A stretch of 23,844 nt of DNA, from positions 1 to 23,844 of IMG/VR virus record IMGVR_UViG_3300017751_000235. One strand, 5' to 3'. The translations under genes were made by a program, and so were the position numbers. Under the pieces are notes generated by a model. The model worked only from the letters and a program-made list of their open reading frames with translations. It was not told where the DNA came from and made no database searches. Below, piece by piece: positions 23,471 to 23,844 of the stretch. The DNA is from a virus. Each line of letters begins with the position of its first letter. The first letter of the stretch is position 1.

Positions 23471-23844
23471 ATAAAAGAAATATTAAAAAATCCTATAATA
23501 GGGTATTAGAAATCTCTGCAGATTCAAAACAAATTACTTTACCAGATTCACGCTATTATAGACGTAATGGTGAGTATTATCCTTCAATTACCTATGTTTT
23601 AGGTACTTATCCAAAAGGTAAATTTTTTGAAGATTGGTTAAAAAAAGTAGGATATTCTGCTGAATATATTGTAAGAAAAGCTGGGGAAGAAGGTACACAA
23701 GTACATGAAATGATTGAAGACTATTTAAATGGTAAAGAATTAAATTTTTTAACCAATGGTCAACCTATGTACAACCCAGATGTATGGCAAATGTTTTTAC
23801 GTTTTGTTGATTTTTGGGAAGAGTATAATCCTACATTAATTGAA
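23467..23844 (+). CDS. PD-(D/E)XK (Cas4/RecB-type) nuclease, cut by the window end
   Basis: Only the first 126 residues are present; the frame is open to the last base. It reads YYPSITYVLGTYPKGKFFED, a pattern common to phage Cas4-like exonucleases (YPSVT-type). A GEEGTQVHEMIEDYLNG segment follows, with H80 and E84 of the RecB-family motif I. The catalytic D/ExK residues lie beyond the window, so activity is unconfirmed. It starts at ATG 23467, overlapping the primase stop as ATGA, so it is coupled to the primase. This places it in recombination or DNA end processing with the replication genes. Confidence 0.75.
   Translation, partial: MNKRNIKKSYNRVLEISADSKQITLPDSRYYRRNGEYYPSITYVLGTYPKGKFFEDWLKKVGYSAEYIVRKAGEEGTQVHEMIEDYLNGKELNFLTNGQPMYNPDVWQMFLRFVDFWEEYNPTLIE

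Overview
The window is a stretch of a tailed double-stranded DNA phage genome with a contractile, T4-like tail. It is AT-rich (about 30% G+C by eye), every gene is on the + strand, and genes are packed with 1-8 nt overlaps or very short gaps. Hallmarks are a gp25-like baseplate protein followed directly by a gp6/baseplate-J-like wedge protein, a gp55-like late sigma factor, and a zinc-finger/Toprim primase. Start codons are almost never preceded by a Shine-Dalgarno sequence but by short A-rich strings such as TAATAAA or ATAAAA. That is the habit of Bacteroidetes (Flavobacteriia-type) genes and their phages, so a Bacteroidetes host is the best inference.

Layout. Positions 36-282 hold three tRNA genes: Leu-UAA, Arg-UCU and a CAU-anticodon tRNA. 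Positions 355-2481 hold small genes of unknown role, including two single-pass membrane proteins (32 and 99 aa), plus an HD-domain phosphohydrolase. Position 2485 starts the gp55-like sigma factor. From 3331 to 22053 lies one virion block: a small helical protein, two tail/baseplate proteins (410 and 446 aa), a 115-aa helical protein, gp25, gp6, three accessory structural proteins (168, 381 and 204 aa), an 8-kb gene for a 2693-aa tail/baseplate protein, and three more structural proteins (226, 352 and 318 aa). A GIY-YIG nuclease (22050), the primase (22538) and a window-truncated Cas4/RecB-type PD-(D/E)XK nuclease (23467) then begin a DNA-metabolism block.

How the parts fit together. The sigma factor sits immediately upstream of the virion block. 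The three gaps in and around that block that have room for a promoter (before 3331, 6285 and 19344) all carry TATTTATAA just before the start codon. This 9-mer is the exact reverse complement of a string containing the T4 late box TATAAATA. The sigma-motif pair is therefore a candidate late-transcription switch for this phage.

The most unusual object is a complete 142-residue Hint (intein-like) domain inside the giant tail protein. It has the N-terminal Cys, the TxxH motif and the terminal His-Asn, but Lys where a splicing nucleophile should be. This predicts self-cleavage rather than clean splicing, and so possible autoproteolytic maturation of a tail component into parts of about 2041 and 510 residues.
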